From: Pseudo-nitzschia pungens
Taxonomy: Eukaryota; Bacillariophyta; Bacillariophyceae; Bacillariales; Bacillariaceae
Assembly: GCA_037355855.1 (NCBI GenBank)
Contig: CM074760.1
Location: 7,742,501 to 7,806,500 of the forward strand
Direction of reading: 5' to 3'
DNA: 64,000 nucleotides
This document shows, piece by piece, positions 31,486-42,798 of this stretch (the stretch's first letter is position 1; each line of letters opens with the position of its first letter). Below the pieces are notes generated by a model. That model ran no database searches and was not told where the DNA came from. It saw only the letters and a list, made by a program, of their open reading frames with translations. The position numbers and the translations under genes were made by a program.

Positions 31486-34145
31486 TTCTCGCAATGAATG
31501 CCGCACGGTAACTTAATTAGTGAATGCGCGCAAACCATCGGAAACAGAAACGAGCGTCACTTTTTTGGAATTCGATGCACACTCTCACACACGAGCACAA
31601 ACACTACTATAGAACAGATTGCATCCGGCCATTGTTTGCACAAAGATCTAGAAAGTACGTGTAGTTTATTTTTGTTCGGATACAGTATTGTTGAGAGGCG
31701 TTCGTTCTGTTCGATCGGCACGGACGCGAGTGATGCTGAAAATGTTCGTTTGCATCTTTGCTGCGTCGCGTGCGTGAATTTCGTTCGATGCTTTGTTTCT
31801 TTGAGATTGACGCGCAGCATGATTGAAGACTGACTACCATGTAGAACGACTTTCGGTGATGTATGCTGGTCTTGGATAGAACCCACTGTTGTAATGTTCG
31901 GTTCGGATTGTGTTTGAAACAATATCGAGACAAAACAAGCAAGATGGAGACAATGCGTCTTCGGCGATCTGCTGGAGGTGGATTGTATCCGAGTAACGAG
32001 AGCTGGAAGACTGAGGGTGACACGCGGGGGCACCATGAATGGTGGCGAAACAACACTTGATCGGAATCTATTTCTTGATAGATGAGGTCGACGAGACGAG
32101 AGAGGAGCCCTCGCAATCGGTAGCACTCCGGCAACGGCAACACGTCAATCGGAAACTCATTCTCCGATCGGTCAGTTCTTTTGGTGTTTGAAAGGAGCAC
32201 CCGTCGTGCTGTTGTTGTCATTGCTACGGTAGTCTACTAGTAGTATCAGACCACTCGAATGAATCACTCTGGCGAGCGGACATCCTCATCGTACTGCTGT
32301 GTACTCGCTTGACAGGAGAGCAGAAGAACATCAATATGAATTTATTTCGTTTCCATCTTGTTCCCTCCCAGCACGACCACCATCAGTACTACTAATAGTC
32401 GCAACCTCGCGATTGCTTGGCACAGTGCCAATCGAAACCTGAAACCGAAAGGTTCTGCAAAATGATGTTGCGGAGGAACGAACTGCTGCACTTCGACCTC
32501 AAACACGTTCGCATTCCAAGCAGCGGGAACAAAGATTGTTACTGACTACTTCGTGCTTCGCATTATTTATTAATTTGCTATCGGCGACAATTGCTTCGGC
32601 TGAAAGCAGGCAGTAAATTTTTTCGGTCCGAGAGAAGACCAGCAACCATGTCAAACATGAATTAGTATTTTTTGATAATTTGAAACCCCTCGTCAAATTC
32701 GTTCTTCGCATTGTCTGGCAACAACGTTACCCCCACCACCATAGTAGTAGTTGTAGATACTTGCCGAATACTACTGCAGGTGCCATATCTTGGTAATCCT
32801 GGAATCAATAGTTTCATCTGAAGCTGTCACCACTGTTTGTTCGTATTCTTTCTGTCACATATCATCATTACAACACAGGTATCATTTTCGAAAAGGCATT
32901 CTTCTTTTAAACATCGAAAAATAGTGATGCCTTCTTGTTGCTTCAAACTGGATACGATTGCGATGACGAGAACACCTTCGTTCGTGTCGACGGGGCCATT
33001 GGGAGAACAACACAAGCAAAGATGAGAAACTTACAGCCTTTCTTATTCTTTCTCCAACAAACTAGTATCATCATCATCATCATCATCATCATCGTCACCT
33101 TCGTACCACCAAACATATCTTTGAAAACGTCATTATTATTTGTTAATACCATATTGAAGCCAAAATACTAGTACTGTAGTAGTACGGTAGTATCGGATAT
33201 GATTTTGAGAACGAGAACAACTTCATCGCCAACGCCGAGACTATTTGGAGATCAACACAAACAAAAGATCATGCGATCGTTATTACGATCATACTCATTA
33301 TTTGGTGCAGGTAGTGGTACAAGCTAGTATCCGTACGGGATTCAATTCAGTGTTTCATGCAGCAAGAAGTGGATACGAAGAAATATGTATGCTGGTGATC
33401 GGGTAGGAATGTCGTGAGTTCTCCTTCTCGTTGGTCCAAACGAACAGACTGCTCAGAAAAGAGCTTTTCGTGTATCTTCTTATGGTGGTTCATGATGAGT
33501 GACAATATCACGATGCTCGTCATCATGATGGTGATACTCATCTTCGTTGTACTTTGTATTGTATTATTTTAGCAAAGGTGGTGGTGCTGACTGCTAGTGA
33601 TTTGGCAAACAATACTACTAGTTCGTGCATGTAGTACGAACGTAGTGTATCAAACGCATCATTGAATTTTGTTGGCAAGGAGGATAATTGTTGATTCACC
33701 AGCCAGAATGAATCGATCCCGTGGCAAAGTGGACTGCGGACGTAGTAGTTCGGTGCCTCTCTCACTGTTCCAGAGGAGGAGGAGGCCTTTCCAAAAGAAT
33801 GTTACAGCACGGAATAGAATATAGTTGTTCGCTTATTTGTTGGTTCCATTCAATTCAAAACTGTCTTGACATGAAGCATTATTAATAATGTTATCCTAAG
33901 TATTAATATGACGAGATGCTCACATCCATGAGAAGCTCGAAAGATTCTCAACAACAATTGGCTCAACGGTTTGCGTGCGGGGAATTTTTTTTATCTACAG
34001 TACGGTACACTACCATGCAGATCTCGACATCTCTCCATCAATAACTGCGTTCGAAGACTCTTCCTCTCCGTACAATCCTGTATCACTCACTCACTCCTCA
34101 TTCAATGAAGGAATTTCTTTTCAAAAAAATTGGAACGAATCGGAA
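31486..34145. other. Long gene-poor spacer
   Basis: 2.7 kb without a convincing gene. The longest frame (minus, 31607-32221, 204 codons) has random-looking composition. ATC/TCATCA microsatellites occur at about 33067-33095 and TAGTAG palindromes at about 33160-33195. I see nothing else. Confidence 0.45.
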
Positions 34146-35451
34146 TCAGAATTCACCTCTCGCCGTGGTGGTGGCGGCGTTGCTGCTGTCAATGTCCGTG
34201 TCGTCGCTCGGAAGTCCCACCACCAGAACGACGTCCCTCGGTTCCTTTCCGATGCATTCAAAGGGTGGTTCCTCCGAAGAACACAGCGTCGCGTCGGCGC
34301 ACGCCGTCAGTGTCTGGTCGTACATTGCGTCCATGCTCGCATGGACTTGGGCGTGATTCTCCCGGAGCCAGCTCATGGGATTCAGGTCGTCCTCGGCCGC
34401 CATGGTGCCGAATTCAATGCCCTCGATCTTTCCAAACATGTCGTCCATGTCGCACCGGTTCTTTTCGAGAGCGGACAGGGCGTAGTCTCCCAGATCGGAC
34501 AGACAGAGCAGGTTCGCGTGGTAGTGGTCCTGCAAGTCTTCTATCCGCAGGCTCATGACCTTGGCGGCAAACTGGTCCCATCCATTGCTCTCGTTATTAG
34601 CCGCTGTGTTTGTGTTTGTGTCTGTGTCGGACGACAAATCGATCCACATGTCCCGAATCGAATCGTTGTTGCAGACAAATAGGTTGTGGAGATTGTTGTT
34701 GATGTCGCTATTGCACCGTGCGTCGTCGGCCTCCTTTCCATCCTCCGTGTGTGTTTTCTCTTCCTCTGGATTTTGGGCACGGGCAAAATCCCTGACGCTG
34801 GTTGGCGAAGGCGGTCGCTGATCGGATTGAAGTGAATTTGATTAGTTCGTTCCCAGCGTGTGCGTGCCGTACCGTATGGTATCGCATCAAGTCAACAAGA
34901 GTCAAGTCAATTGCATTGGATAGGTTAGAAATTCATTTCATTTCGCTTCACAAACAGCACACGAACGTGTACGTGTATTTTACAAAAAATAGTAGTAATG
35001 ATACTAATGATATGGATTGCATGCATGCATGCACGCATGATATGCCATTCGTCGGTCGTACCTTTTCTTCGATCGTACTCGCACTCTTACTCGTACCGGT
35101 AGATTCCTGCGACGAGCGATGCAAGGTGCTGCGTTCGTGTTTGGAGCGATGGCAGCAGACCTTTGGGAGTTTCTTGGTTTGCAACTTGCTGCTGCCCGCC
35201 TTGCGTCCGTGTTGGGAGGAACGGTGAGAGAGCGACGACGAAGAGATAGATGCCGATGCCGATGCCGATAAGGACGCCGTGGAGGAGGAAGACGTCGACG
35301 GTGAAATGTGGGATATCCGAATCTTGGTCACGTGCAGCGGCTCGTCGACCTGGTTGCTGTCGTCAACGGTGCTGTTGTCGGTATCAACGCCGGCAAGCTT
35401 GTCCTCCGCTTCCTCTTTCTTGTCGCGCTTTTTTTGGAACCGGAGCCTCAT
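34146..35451 (-). CDS. Low-complexity protein of unknown function, one intron
   Basis: A spliced 353-residue protein that I do not recognise. Exon 1 (35451-35062) starts MRLRFQKKRDKKEEAEDK. It has a Ser/Ala-rich stretch (STASLSASASASISSSSLSH) and basic patches, and looks disordered. Exon 2 (34817-34146) is acidic, then has helical sequence (DQFAAKVMSLRIEDLQDHYH, CLSDLGDYALSALEKNRCDM) and a tail with CADATLCSSEEPPFEC, whose cysteines could pair. The frame is continuous across a phase-0 junction (…TIEEK|RPPSPTSV). Only the intron makes the downstream ORF's missing N-terminus understandable. The start codon choice is the first ATG after a CAACTGCAACTGCA-like leader. Confidence 0.65.
34818..35061 (-). 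other. Intron of the 34-35 kb gene (244 nt)
   Basis: The donor is AAG|GTACGA at 35061 and the acceptor GATCAG|CGA at 34818, phase 0. It carries a GCATGCATGCATGCA run (about 35018-35036). Confidence 0.7.
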
Positions 35452-36712
35452 GGTTCTGAGATGCAGTTGCAGCTGGAGTTGGAGTTGCTTTTGCCGGTGC
35501 CGAAAGTTGGCGTGATCGCACTGCACGAGTCGGCGATGGAGGTATGGAATGGAGGGATGTGGAATACAAGTACGACGTACGGTACGAAAAAGTATTTCGA
35601 CACGAGACGAGAGAGAATGAGACGGAGAGTGGGTAAGTGCAGTTTTTGTTTCGATTCGAAGCAATAGTACAAGTAATCTTACGTTTACTCGTAAAAGTAT
35701 ATGTATGTTTTTGAATTTGACACTAGGATTTGCCGCTGGATTTTGAAAGAAAAGGGATCAAAGGCAACAACAACCCTCCGGTTTTCGAAAGAATGTTCTC
35801 TTCTGTCTCGATAGTGGACAATTCAAAACAATCGTCACATCCCACAACCTACCGTAAGGCTTACCTTTTGGCGAAATGGGAGTTTCATGGTGACGAGATC
35901 GTGGCTTGGTTGGAAGGGTCAAGGAGCGAACGGAAGTTATCCTGTGCTGTGCCGAGCCGAGCAATGCAATTCCTTCCGAACTGTGGGAAAGTGAGGTGAG
36001 GAAGCTTTCTGTTGAGAAGCATCGGTTTGGGCGGGAAACTCCCCATCTAGGCATTCCGACCAGAAACGATTCCGTTCGTGCCTAATTGGGATTCACGGTT
36101 GGAGCAAAAAAGGCGCGAAACGTGTTTTTGGAAACAAGATACCGTCCGGCGCGTCTAAAATGGGGATCGTCGCGAATTTTAACAGGAAACAACATACCAA
36201 AAAAGCTTGCCAACTAGAGACATGGCGTTATGTGCGGGTAGGAGAACAGAAAAGCAACGTAAAAGCCAACACATTTTTAACCGCCCGAGTCACAATTAAA
36301 CCTTAGGATCCACACGCCGGACACGAACGCAGCACGAGCAACCTGCCTTTCAGCACCGTACGGTAGTGTAGTTTGCTTCCGACTCGTCGAAAGGCACTTT
36401 TGTGGAATTCGATAAGTGTAGAACAGATCTACTCACTACAACATGTGTACTACGAAGTACTACGTAAGAGGCATCTACTTTTACTACTGTTACTGTACCG
36501 TACTGTTGATATTTTTTCTATCTTTTGTTGCGAGGGAGGCGAATGATGTGATGTGCTTCTGGGTGTCAACTAGGACTTGGGAAACAAGTCTTCTTCATAA
36601 TCGTGCCGCACATCCTCATGATAATGATAATGCAAAATGTATCGGTATGTGACTGAAAAGTAACCTTACAGTACGTACCATTCTACTTATACTACTTCGT
36701 AGAATGTAAGAC

Positions 36713-36796
36713 TACTACTAGTACTAGTAGTAGAATATTATTCGTCGTCCTCACTACTACTACTAGTAGTAGAATATTATTATTCGTCGTCCTCAA
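36713..36796. repeat. Two direct copies of a palindrome-led 41-bp block
   Basis: CTACTACTAGTACTAGTAG followed by TAGAATATTATTCGTCGTCC is followed directly by a second copy with small length changes in the trinucleotide parts. Each copy begins with a self-complementary (CTA)n(GTAGTA)n hairpin. Confidence 0.75.
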
Positions 36797-37334
36797 CTCA
36801 TCAAGTCATCGAAGTAGACTTCACTCTTTTGTCGATGCATGGCATATTGTAATCGTAAGCGTGCTAATACTAGTACTAGTAGTAGGCAGAAGGAGTGTTG
36901 TGGAAGAGGCGACGAGTAACCTTACGACTAGTAACTTACCGTACCGGTATATTGATTCAAAAAATAATGTGAGGAACAACAGCACTACTACTAGTAGTAG
37001 TAGTAGTAGTACTACTAGTAGCAGTACTAATGACGAGGAAGCTTGACAGGTGTCAGTCGTCTAAGTTGTTGATAACACCAGATGTACAGTAAACCAACTC
37101 TGGGCACAAGGGTTGGATCATGGACATACTGTAGGTGGTATGGCTACAACAAGAAGTCTATTGCAACAACAACTGCTTCCAATTTCAAATTTCAAATTTC
37201 AAATTCAATCACCATGGTCGGGAGGAGTTGCTGTAGCCTAATTTCTTGTATCGTAGAAGTAAGAACCTTACGGTAACCTTACCGTAATTACCGCAGTGTT
37301 GCTGGTAGTACCTTTCGACATCGGATCACGTGTC

Positions 37335-37412
37335 GCATCGCATGGCATTGCATCGCATGGCATTGAATCGCATGACATTGAATCGCATGGCATCGCATCG
37401 CATCGCATCAGC
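37335..37412. repeat. Degenerate GCATCGCATGGCATT repeat
   Basis: About five tandem ~15-bp units of the type GCATCGCATGGCATT or GAATCGCATGACATT, ending in pure CATCG pentamers. It is non-coding. Confidence 0.7.
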
Positions 37413-38269
37413 AGGATCAAGGATATTTTTTGGTGACACTGCTTTTTTGTGGATGTTTTTTGGCCACTGCATTCTTCGGAGTTTCGGATGGGCAACAAGC
37501 ACTTCTGCGAACGTCACGTAGCCTAGATTTTAAGGTAAAACAATATGTATTGCTCCCACGAGCAAGTTAAGGTTTACCCAATGCATCGCAAAAAGGAAGA
37601 ACGTCGAAATAATGAAACAAGAGTCAGCAACTTTATTTGGGGTTTTTTGAAGATTGAAATGTCTACTACGTACTTCGATTCGAGTGGGATGACTCGGAGT
37701 AAAAGTCTTCCCCAGTACCAGCACAAACAAGTCCCGCAAGAAACTCCTCAGTTCGATTTTTCATCCTGTGTGTTGTTGAAAAAGACTTGGAAAGGCTCGT
37801 TGTTACCAACTGGTACCGTACCGTACGGTAAGGTTACGTACTAATGCGTTGAACCTTGGAACGTTTTGTTGATGGACACTCTTCTACCGTTCGGTAGATG
37901 CTCAGTAAGGTTTACGAGTACTTCGTAGATCATAAATTACAGTAGATCATAAAATCCTACTGTATCTTCATTCTTCATCTCCAATCTTCCTCTCCAACAA
38001 TATTCTTCAATGTATACCTCCTACCGGTACATTATTAATCACGATTGCATACCGCACCCCTAGAGTGAACCTGGGACAGCACTTCTCGCAAGCCCCACAA
38101 TCCAAGATTCTCACCAATCAAAGTCAAAACTTGCCAACGAAACGAACTCGAGAACGCCGCATTCCTTGTCGTCCCATCCCATCCCATCCCGTCCCGTACG
38201 GTACTCGCATCCCGATTTTCTCATCAATGGAATGAACGAGAACCAGATCCAGAACCAACACCCCCAACC

Positions 38270-40225
38270 ATGACGGCTGCAGCAAGAACGACGATGGAAA
38301 GAATTGAAATGGCAGGCCAGCGAGATACCGGCGGTGATCGTCATCATCACCGTTATAAGCAGCAGCAGCAGCAGCAGCAACAACAGAACACGAAGTCACA
38401 GCGGATGGATGAGGAATCCAGCAATAGAACCACAACGACAAAGACATCAACATCGACACCCACACCCACACCCACAACGACAACGACAAAGACACCCACA
38501 ACGACACCAAGAACGACATCGATGTCATCGCAACTGGCCATTGAAAACGAACGATTGAAGGAGGAACTCCGCGTGTTGCGAGGGCAGATCCAGACGCTGG
38601 AACAACTACGGAGAGAGCAGCAGCAGCAGCAGCAGCAAGAAATGATAACAACACAATCCACCAACCACCAACGCAACGACCAACACCTGATTCCGCTTCT
38701 TCCTTTAACCACCAAATTGCCATCTCATGCTCCGTCCAAGAAATTGTCGATGCCATTGTTGTCGTCGTTATCGTCGTCGTCTTCGTCTCCATTGAACCCT
38801 CTGGCAACAGTAACTGCAACAGCAACAGCATCGGTTCCTGCTTCGTCCCAACCCAAAAACAAATTCCTCCTGGAATTGCCATTGTCTCTTCGGACGCCTC
38901 AGGTTTGGTACGATCACATCTATCCGAGTAGACACCACAACAATCCTCACGATAGGGACAACGACGACGACAACAACAACCACGACCATTACCATGACAA
39001 CGACAACGACAACGACAACAACCACGATAGAGACCATCGCAAGGAGAAATCCAGCATCTCCACCGCGGACGACCAGGAAACGGTAGAACCCCCGCTGGAT
39101 CTGGAAGCCCACCACCAATCGGCCGTGGGACTCCACCAGCGATCCCTGACCAAGTTCTCGAGCGATTCTGCACCAACTCCAACCAATACACCGTCCAAAC
39201 AGAACAACAAGAACAAACAGAAAAACAACAAACATAAAATGCATCACTACAACAATGGCATCAACGAGCTGAACCGGCCGCGTTCCCGTTCGCATTCGCA
39301 TTCTCTTTCAATGAACATGTCAACTTCGATGGACCGAGGCGATGACGAATACGAATACGAATACGAGCACGAGTACGAAGCATCGGCACCGATGCGTTAC
39401 AAACGAAAATTCAGCGACGACGATGACCATCTCGAGGTGGATCGGGACATGGAAGTGCACGTGAACATGATGGACAACAACGACGACGACGACGATCCCC
39501 TGGCCGAGACGAGGGCACTCGTCGACTACGAGTACGCCAAAACAGCAACACGCCACAACCACACAAAAACAAAAACAAAAACAATACAGCGCCGTTCGTC
39601 TTCCACGTCTTCATCGTGCCGCAACGACGGAAGCACTACACGTGCGTCCGCATCAACATCCAGATCGCACAATCACAACCACAACCACAACCACTCCACC
39701 ACGTTCTCCTTTTGGAATTCCCTGGCGGACCGCGCCGGCTGGCTCATTGGCCTCCTGGTCTTTCAGTCCCTCAGCTCGTTCATTCTCGCCCGCAACGAGT
39801 CCCTCCTCCAAGACCACGCGGTCATTGTCCAGTTCCTCACCATGCTGGTCGGCGCCGGCGGCAACGCGGGAAACCAGGCCAGCGTCGGCGTCGTCCGCGG
39901 CATTGCCGTCGGCACCGTCCACAGGGCCAACTACAAGACCGTTTTGGCCCGCGAGCTGGTGACGGGGATGGCCCTCGGTCTGATCCTGGGCGGATCGGGA
40001 CTGGTGAGGGCCCGCGTCTTTGGCGTGCCGTGGAGAGAGACGATGGCCATCACGGCGAGCCTCCTGGCGATCGTCTCGATGAGCGTCGGGGTCGGGGCGA
40101 CGCTCCCGCTGGGAATGGAGGCGGTCGGAATCGATCCGGCGCATTCCAGCACCACCATACAGGTCGTCATGGACATTGCGGGGGTCATGATCACGGTGCA
40201 CGTCAGCCGGATGCTGCTGGAGTGA
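38270..40225 (+). CDS. MgtE/SLC41-type divalent cation transporter with long disordered N-terminus
   Basis: A 651-residue protein. Residues 1-475 are low complexity: Gln runs, Thr-Pro repeats, His/Asp/Asn-rich stretches (HDRDNDDDNNNHDHYHDNDN), and one short coil (LAIENERLKEELRVLRGQIQ). The last ~175 residues are one MgtE membrane domain: RAGWLIGLLVFQSLSSFILA, then FLTMLVGAGGNAGNQASVGV with the conserved G-G-N-A-G-x-Q, then VRGIAVGTVH and two further helices, about five in all. MgtE/SLC41 proteins carry Mg2+. Bacterial MgtE has N and CBS domains that are absent here, and SLC41 has two such membrane domains, so this single-domain form would have to dimerise. The His/Asp-rich N-terminus may sense or bind metal (inference). 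No introns or frame breaks. Confidence 0.87.
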   Translation: MTAAARTTMERIEMAGQRDTGGDRHHHRYKQQQQQQQQQNTKSQRMDEESSNRTTTTKTSTSTPTPTPTTTTTKTPTTTPRTTSMSSQLAIENERLKEELRVLRGQIQTLEQLRREQQQQQQQEMITTQSTNHQRNDQHLIPLLPLTTKLPSHAPSKKLSMPLLSSLSSSSSSPLNPLATVTATATASVPASSQPKNKFLLELPLSLRTPQVWYDHIYPSRHHNNPHDRDNDDDNNNHDHYHDNDNDNDNNHDRDHRKEKSSISTADDQETVEPPLDLEAHHQSAVGLHQRSLTKFSSDSAPTPTNTPSKQNNKNKQKNNKHKMHHYNNGINELNRPRSRSHSHSLSMNMSTSMDRGDDEYEYEYEHEYEASAPMRYKRKFSDDDDHLEVDRDMEVHVNMMDNNDDDDDPLAETRALVDYEYAKTATRHNHTKTKTKTIQRRSSSTSSSCRNDGSTTRASASTSRSHNHNHNHNHSTTFSFWNSLADRAGWLIGLLVFQSLSSFILARNESLLQDHAVIVQFLTMLVGAGGNAGNQASVGVVRGIAVGTVHRANYKTVLARELVTGMALGLILGGSGLVRARVFGVPWRETMAITASLLAIVSMSVGVGATLPLGMEAVGIDPAHSSTTIQVVMDIAGVMITVHVSRMLLE

Positions 40226-41149
40226 GCGAGCCTGTGAGTCTGTGAGTGAGTGAGTGAGTGAGCAAGTAAGTCAGTGAGCAAGTCAGTGTGAACAAGCAAG
40301 CTGGCGGTTGCCAGAGCAAGAACGATCCCGACAAAGCAAACCACAACACAACACAAACAAAACAAAACAAAACAAAACAAAACAGATCCGGTTGGGTGCT
40401 GTGCAATCGTGTACGTGCAGTGATTGTTCCGAGCGCAGCCAAGCGAGGCCGAGCCCGAATTCATGGGGACGATGTACCGTACCGTACGGTACGCAACAAT
40501 GAATCGAACCGAACCGAAAAAAAAAAAGAAGCGGACGAATAACGAATGCGAAACCCATGAGAAATTCATCGTCACGAAGGCCGACCGACAATTGCAACCA
40601 ATACTGTCGAATTTACACCAATGCAAAGCGGTTTTGGCCCCGAGTTGCTACTATACACCACGGTAGCATCGATTTTTGTCGGTGTCAACACCTGGAAAGA
40701 CAATCAACGAAATCGGTGTGCGTCGACTGAATTTTCTACTGCAACTGGCTGGCTACCATCAAACCATCGAATATTGGAATAGGCGAACGAATCGTGTCGC
40801 TGTCACTATCACACTGACGGTTGGATCTGTTCTGCTGCAGAGAACGAGAACTCCGAACAAACCCCAGCCATTGTCCCTAACACGAACAGCGACGAATAAG
40901 CTATGTATCATTATCATCATTGTTATTTGTCGCTCAGCTTGAGTTCCGAACTGGTCCGGGCCGGTCCAGTCCAGTCGAGTCCAGCTGCCCGGGCAACAAC
41001 GAATGGGAAAGCCACAGCCTAACCCAGGCAAGCTCAATACTTCGTATTATTTTCAAACACTACCGGTACAATACTTATAACCAACAACATCGATACTAGT
41101 AGACGTACCGTGTAGTGGAAATAGTAGAAATTTTGAAAGATTACAGATA
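40226..41149. other. Convergent spacer
   Basis: There is no gene. It has GTGAGTGA and (AAAAC)n short repeats (40240-40275, 40345-40385) and a GTACCGTACCGTACGGTACG palindrome cluster at about 40473-40492. Confidence 0.5.
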
Positions 41150-42798
41150 TCATATGTTCAGTTGATTTGGAACTCGGTACAATCCCTCGTCGTTATCATT
41201 ATCCATGCAAGGAATGACGACTTGGGCAATTGTCGAAGAGACAGCAACGTTGTTGGGGGCATCGATACCAGCACACTTCTCAATGTAATCGATAAACTCG
41301 AGATTCGCGTGGGGTTGGAAGACGAGGCAATGCGTCGATCCACCATAGTGGAACATGCCAATGGTTTCGCCCTTGCAAATTTTTTGTCCCACCTCTACAA
41401 CATTATCGCAGGAACCACACTCGCTCATTCCAACCGCAATGAATGCAACCATTCCCAGGTCCTTTTCGTCGCTCTCGATAATGATGACGGATCGAGAGGC
41501 AACACAAGAAAGGTACGGCTGTGAGTCGTTCGGGGCCACCGGGTCTGTGTCGCCATCTTCGCTGTCTTGGAAGCCCTTGTGATAACTTTGCAAAAAGTAC
41601 GTGCCGTCGATATTGTACGATGCCACGACCGTACCGCTGATGGGGCTTCTCCACTGGTGGAAGCTCAAGGCGCTCAACTAGGCCTGGTAGACAGTGCCGT
41701 CTTCAAAGCATTTCGCGTACTGGTGAGGCCCGTCGTCGATCATGTCTTTCAACGAGTAGGGCTGGCCCTTCAACCAAAACATGTCGTTTAGCTGGACATT
41801 TTTTGCCACTTGGAGCGGTGCGGATTCGCAGGCGTTGGCGATTTTGGTCCAATCGTGGAGTCGGTCAACGGGACGGACGTCGGGGTTGAATTGTTTTGTG
41901 AAAAAGGCATCCCAATGTGGAAATCCATACGCGGGTTTCGTTGGATCGCTTTCAAAGACTTGTTCGAATTCCGTATACAATTTGTTATTGTTCACGGCGC
42001 AATTCACCTTGTCGACCAACTGTGACCTGACTTCCGGATCTAGCCAAGCCAAGGAAGAGGGTGTCGAAGAGTTGCTGGTGAGCGTATAGGTCGACTCCGG
42101 GCTGGTGAGAAATGTCGTCCAGTAATTCAACACGTCTCTCATTGCAGCATTGAACTTGGCGTTGGAAAATACAGCAAATCCAGGGAGCGTGCCCATCGGC
42201 CAATCCAAAAGGGCGTTGATGGGGAAGGCAACGAGACCCACAGGATCTGTCGAGTTGGGCTTGTTGAAAAATTCTGGGGCAACATGTTGTACAATGTGAT
42301 TCAAAAGACTGATGAACTCATCCCAGTCTTCCACTGGTTCAGTGATACTTGGCTCGGATACGTTTGCTCTATTGACTTCGGTTCCGGTGGTGTTTTTGGC
42401 TTCGTAAAACATGGCCTGTGCGTTCCATACAATGCAGGATCCGAACGTACCAAATCATCCAACGCCTGGACGGGTTCGACCAGAGTCGAATCCGATGAAG
42501 AAGCGACACGTTGGCGGATTTCATCGAGGAATCCCCAAATGACAGCTTGATCCTCTGGGAGCCAAGCACCCGCACGATGAGTCTTGAGCTTTCCCAAGGG
42601 AAGGAATGTATATGGGACCCTCTCCGTGGTCTTGATGGCCCTTTCAAAGTCGTTCTTGGAACCTGCAACATTCAGAGAACAAGAATGTGAACGTTGTTGA
42701 CTGTGGTAACCAGCATCCAATTTCAAAGCTGTGAAAGCGTTCGCCGCATGGAGTGCAAAGGATGCGAAGAGAGCAGTCGGGATAAAGACACGGGTCAT
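41150..42798 (-). CDS. Phosphatidylserine decarboxylase-like, plastid leader, in-frame TAG and frame break
   Basis: The N-terminus (MTRVFIPTALFASFALHAANA|FTAL) is a signal peptide with Phe after Ala-Asn-Ala, the diatom plastid pattern. The body matches the PSD-related family: VGLVAFPINALLDWPMGTLPGFAVF, then HWDAFFTKQFNPDVRPV (the FF.R.. region), LSALSFHQWRSPISGTV, and the autocatalytic motif GGST in MFHYGGSTHCLVFQP, where pyruvoyl formation would occur. It would make phosphatidylethanolamine or a related amine. Two defects are seen. Near 42425-42440 the frame moves by two bases forward or one back, between VRSDPAL and MFYEAKN. A TAG at 41678-41680 replaces a residue (usually aromatic in this family) in QA*LSALSFHQW. 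It is therefore a recent pseudogene, contains sequence errors, or is recoded. Confidence 0.82.

Larger units (their letters stand above)
35452..38269. other. Long gene-poor spacer with repeats
   Basis: 2.8 kb without a convincing gene. It contains a duplicated palindrome block (36713-36796), a further TACTACTAGTAGTAG run (36985-37030), GCATCGCATGGCATT-type repeats (37335-37412), and dense CGTAAGGTTACG/ACCGTACGGT words (37265-37290, 37812-37925) upstream of the MgtE gene. Confidence 0.5.

Noticed and set aside
31607..32221. 204-codon open frame on the minus strand in a gene-poor spacer
   Set aside because: Composition is random-looking, there are no domains or hydrophobic pattern, and overlapping frames of similar length exist on the same strand.
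20512..41680. TAG might be a sense codon in this organism (TAG inside the TMEM220-like and PSD-like genes)
   Set aside because: TAG also sits at correct ends of conserved genes: the reductase ends DIWS-TAG exactly like human MTRR, and the sigma factor and CS-domain genes also stop with TAG.
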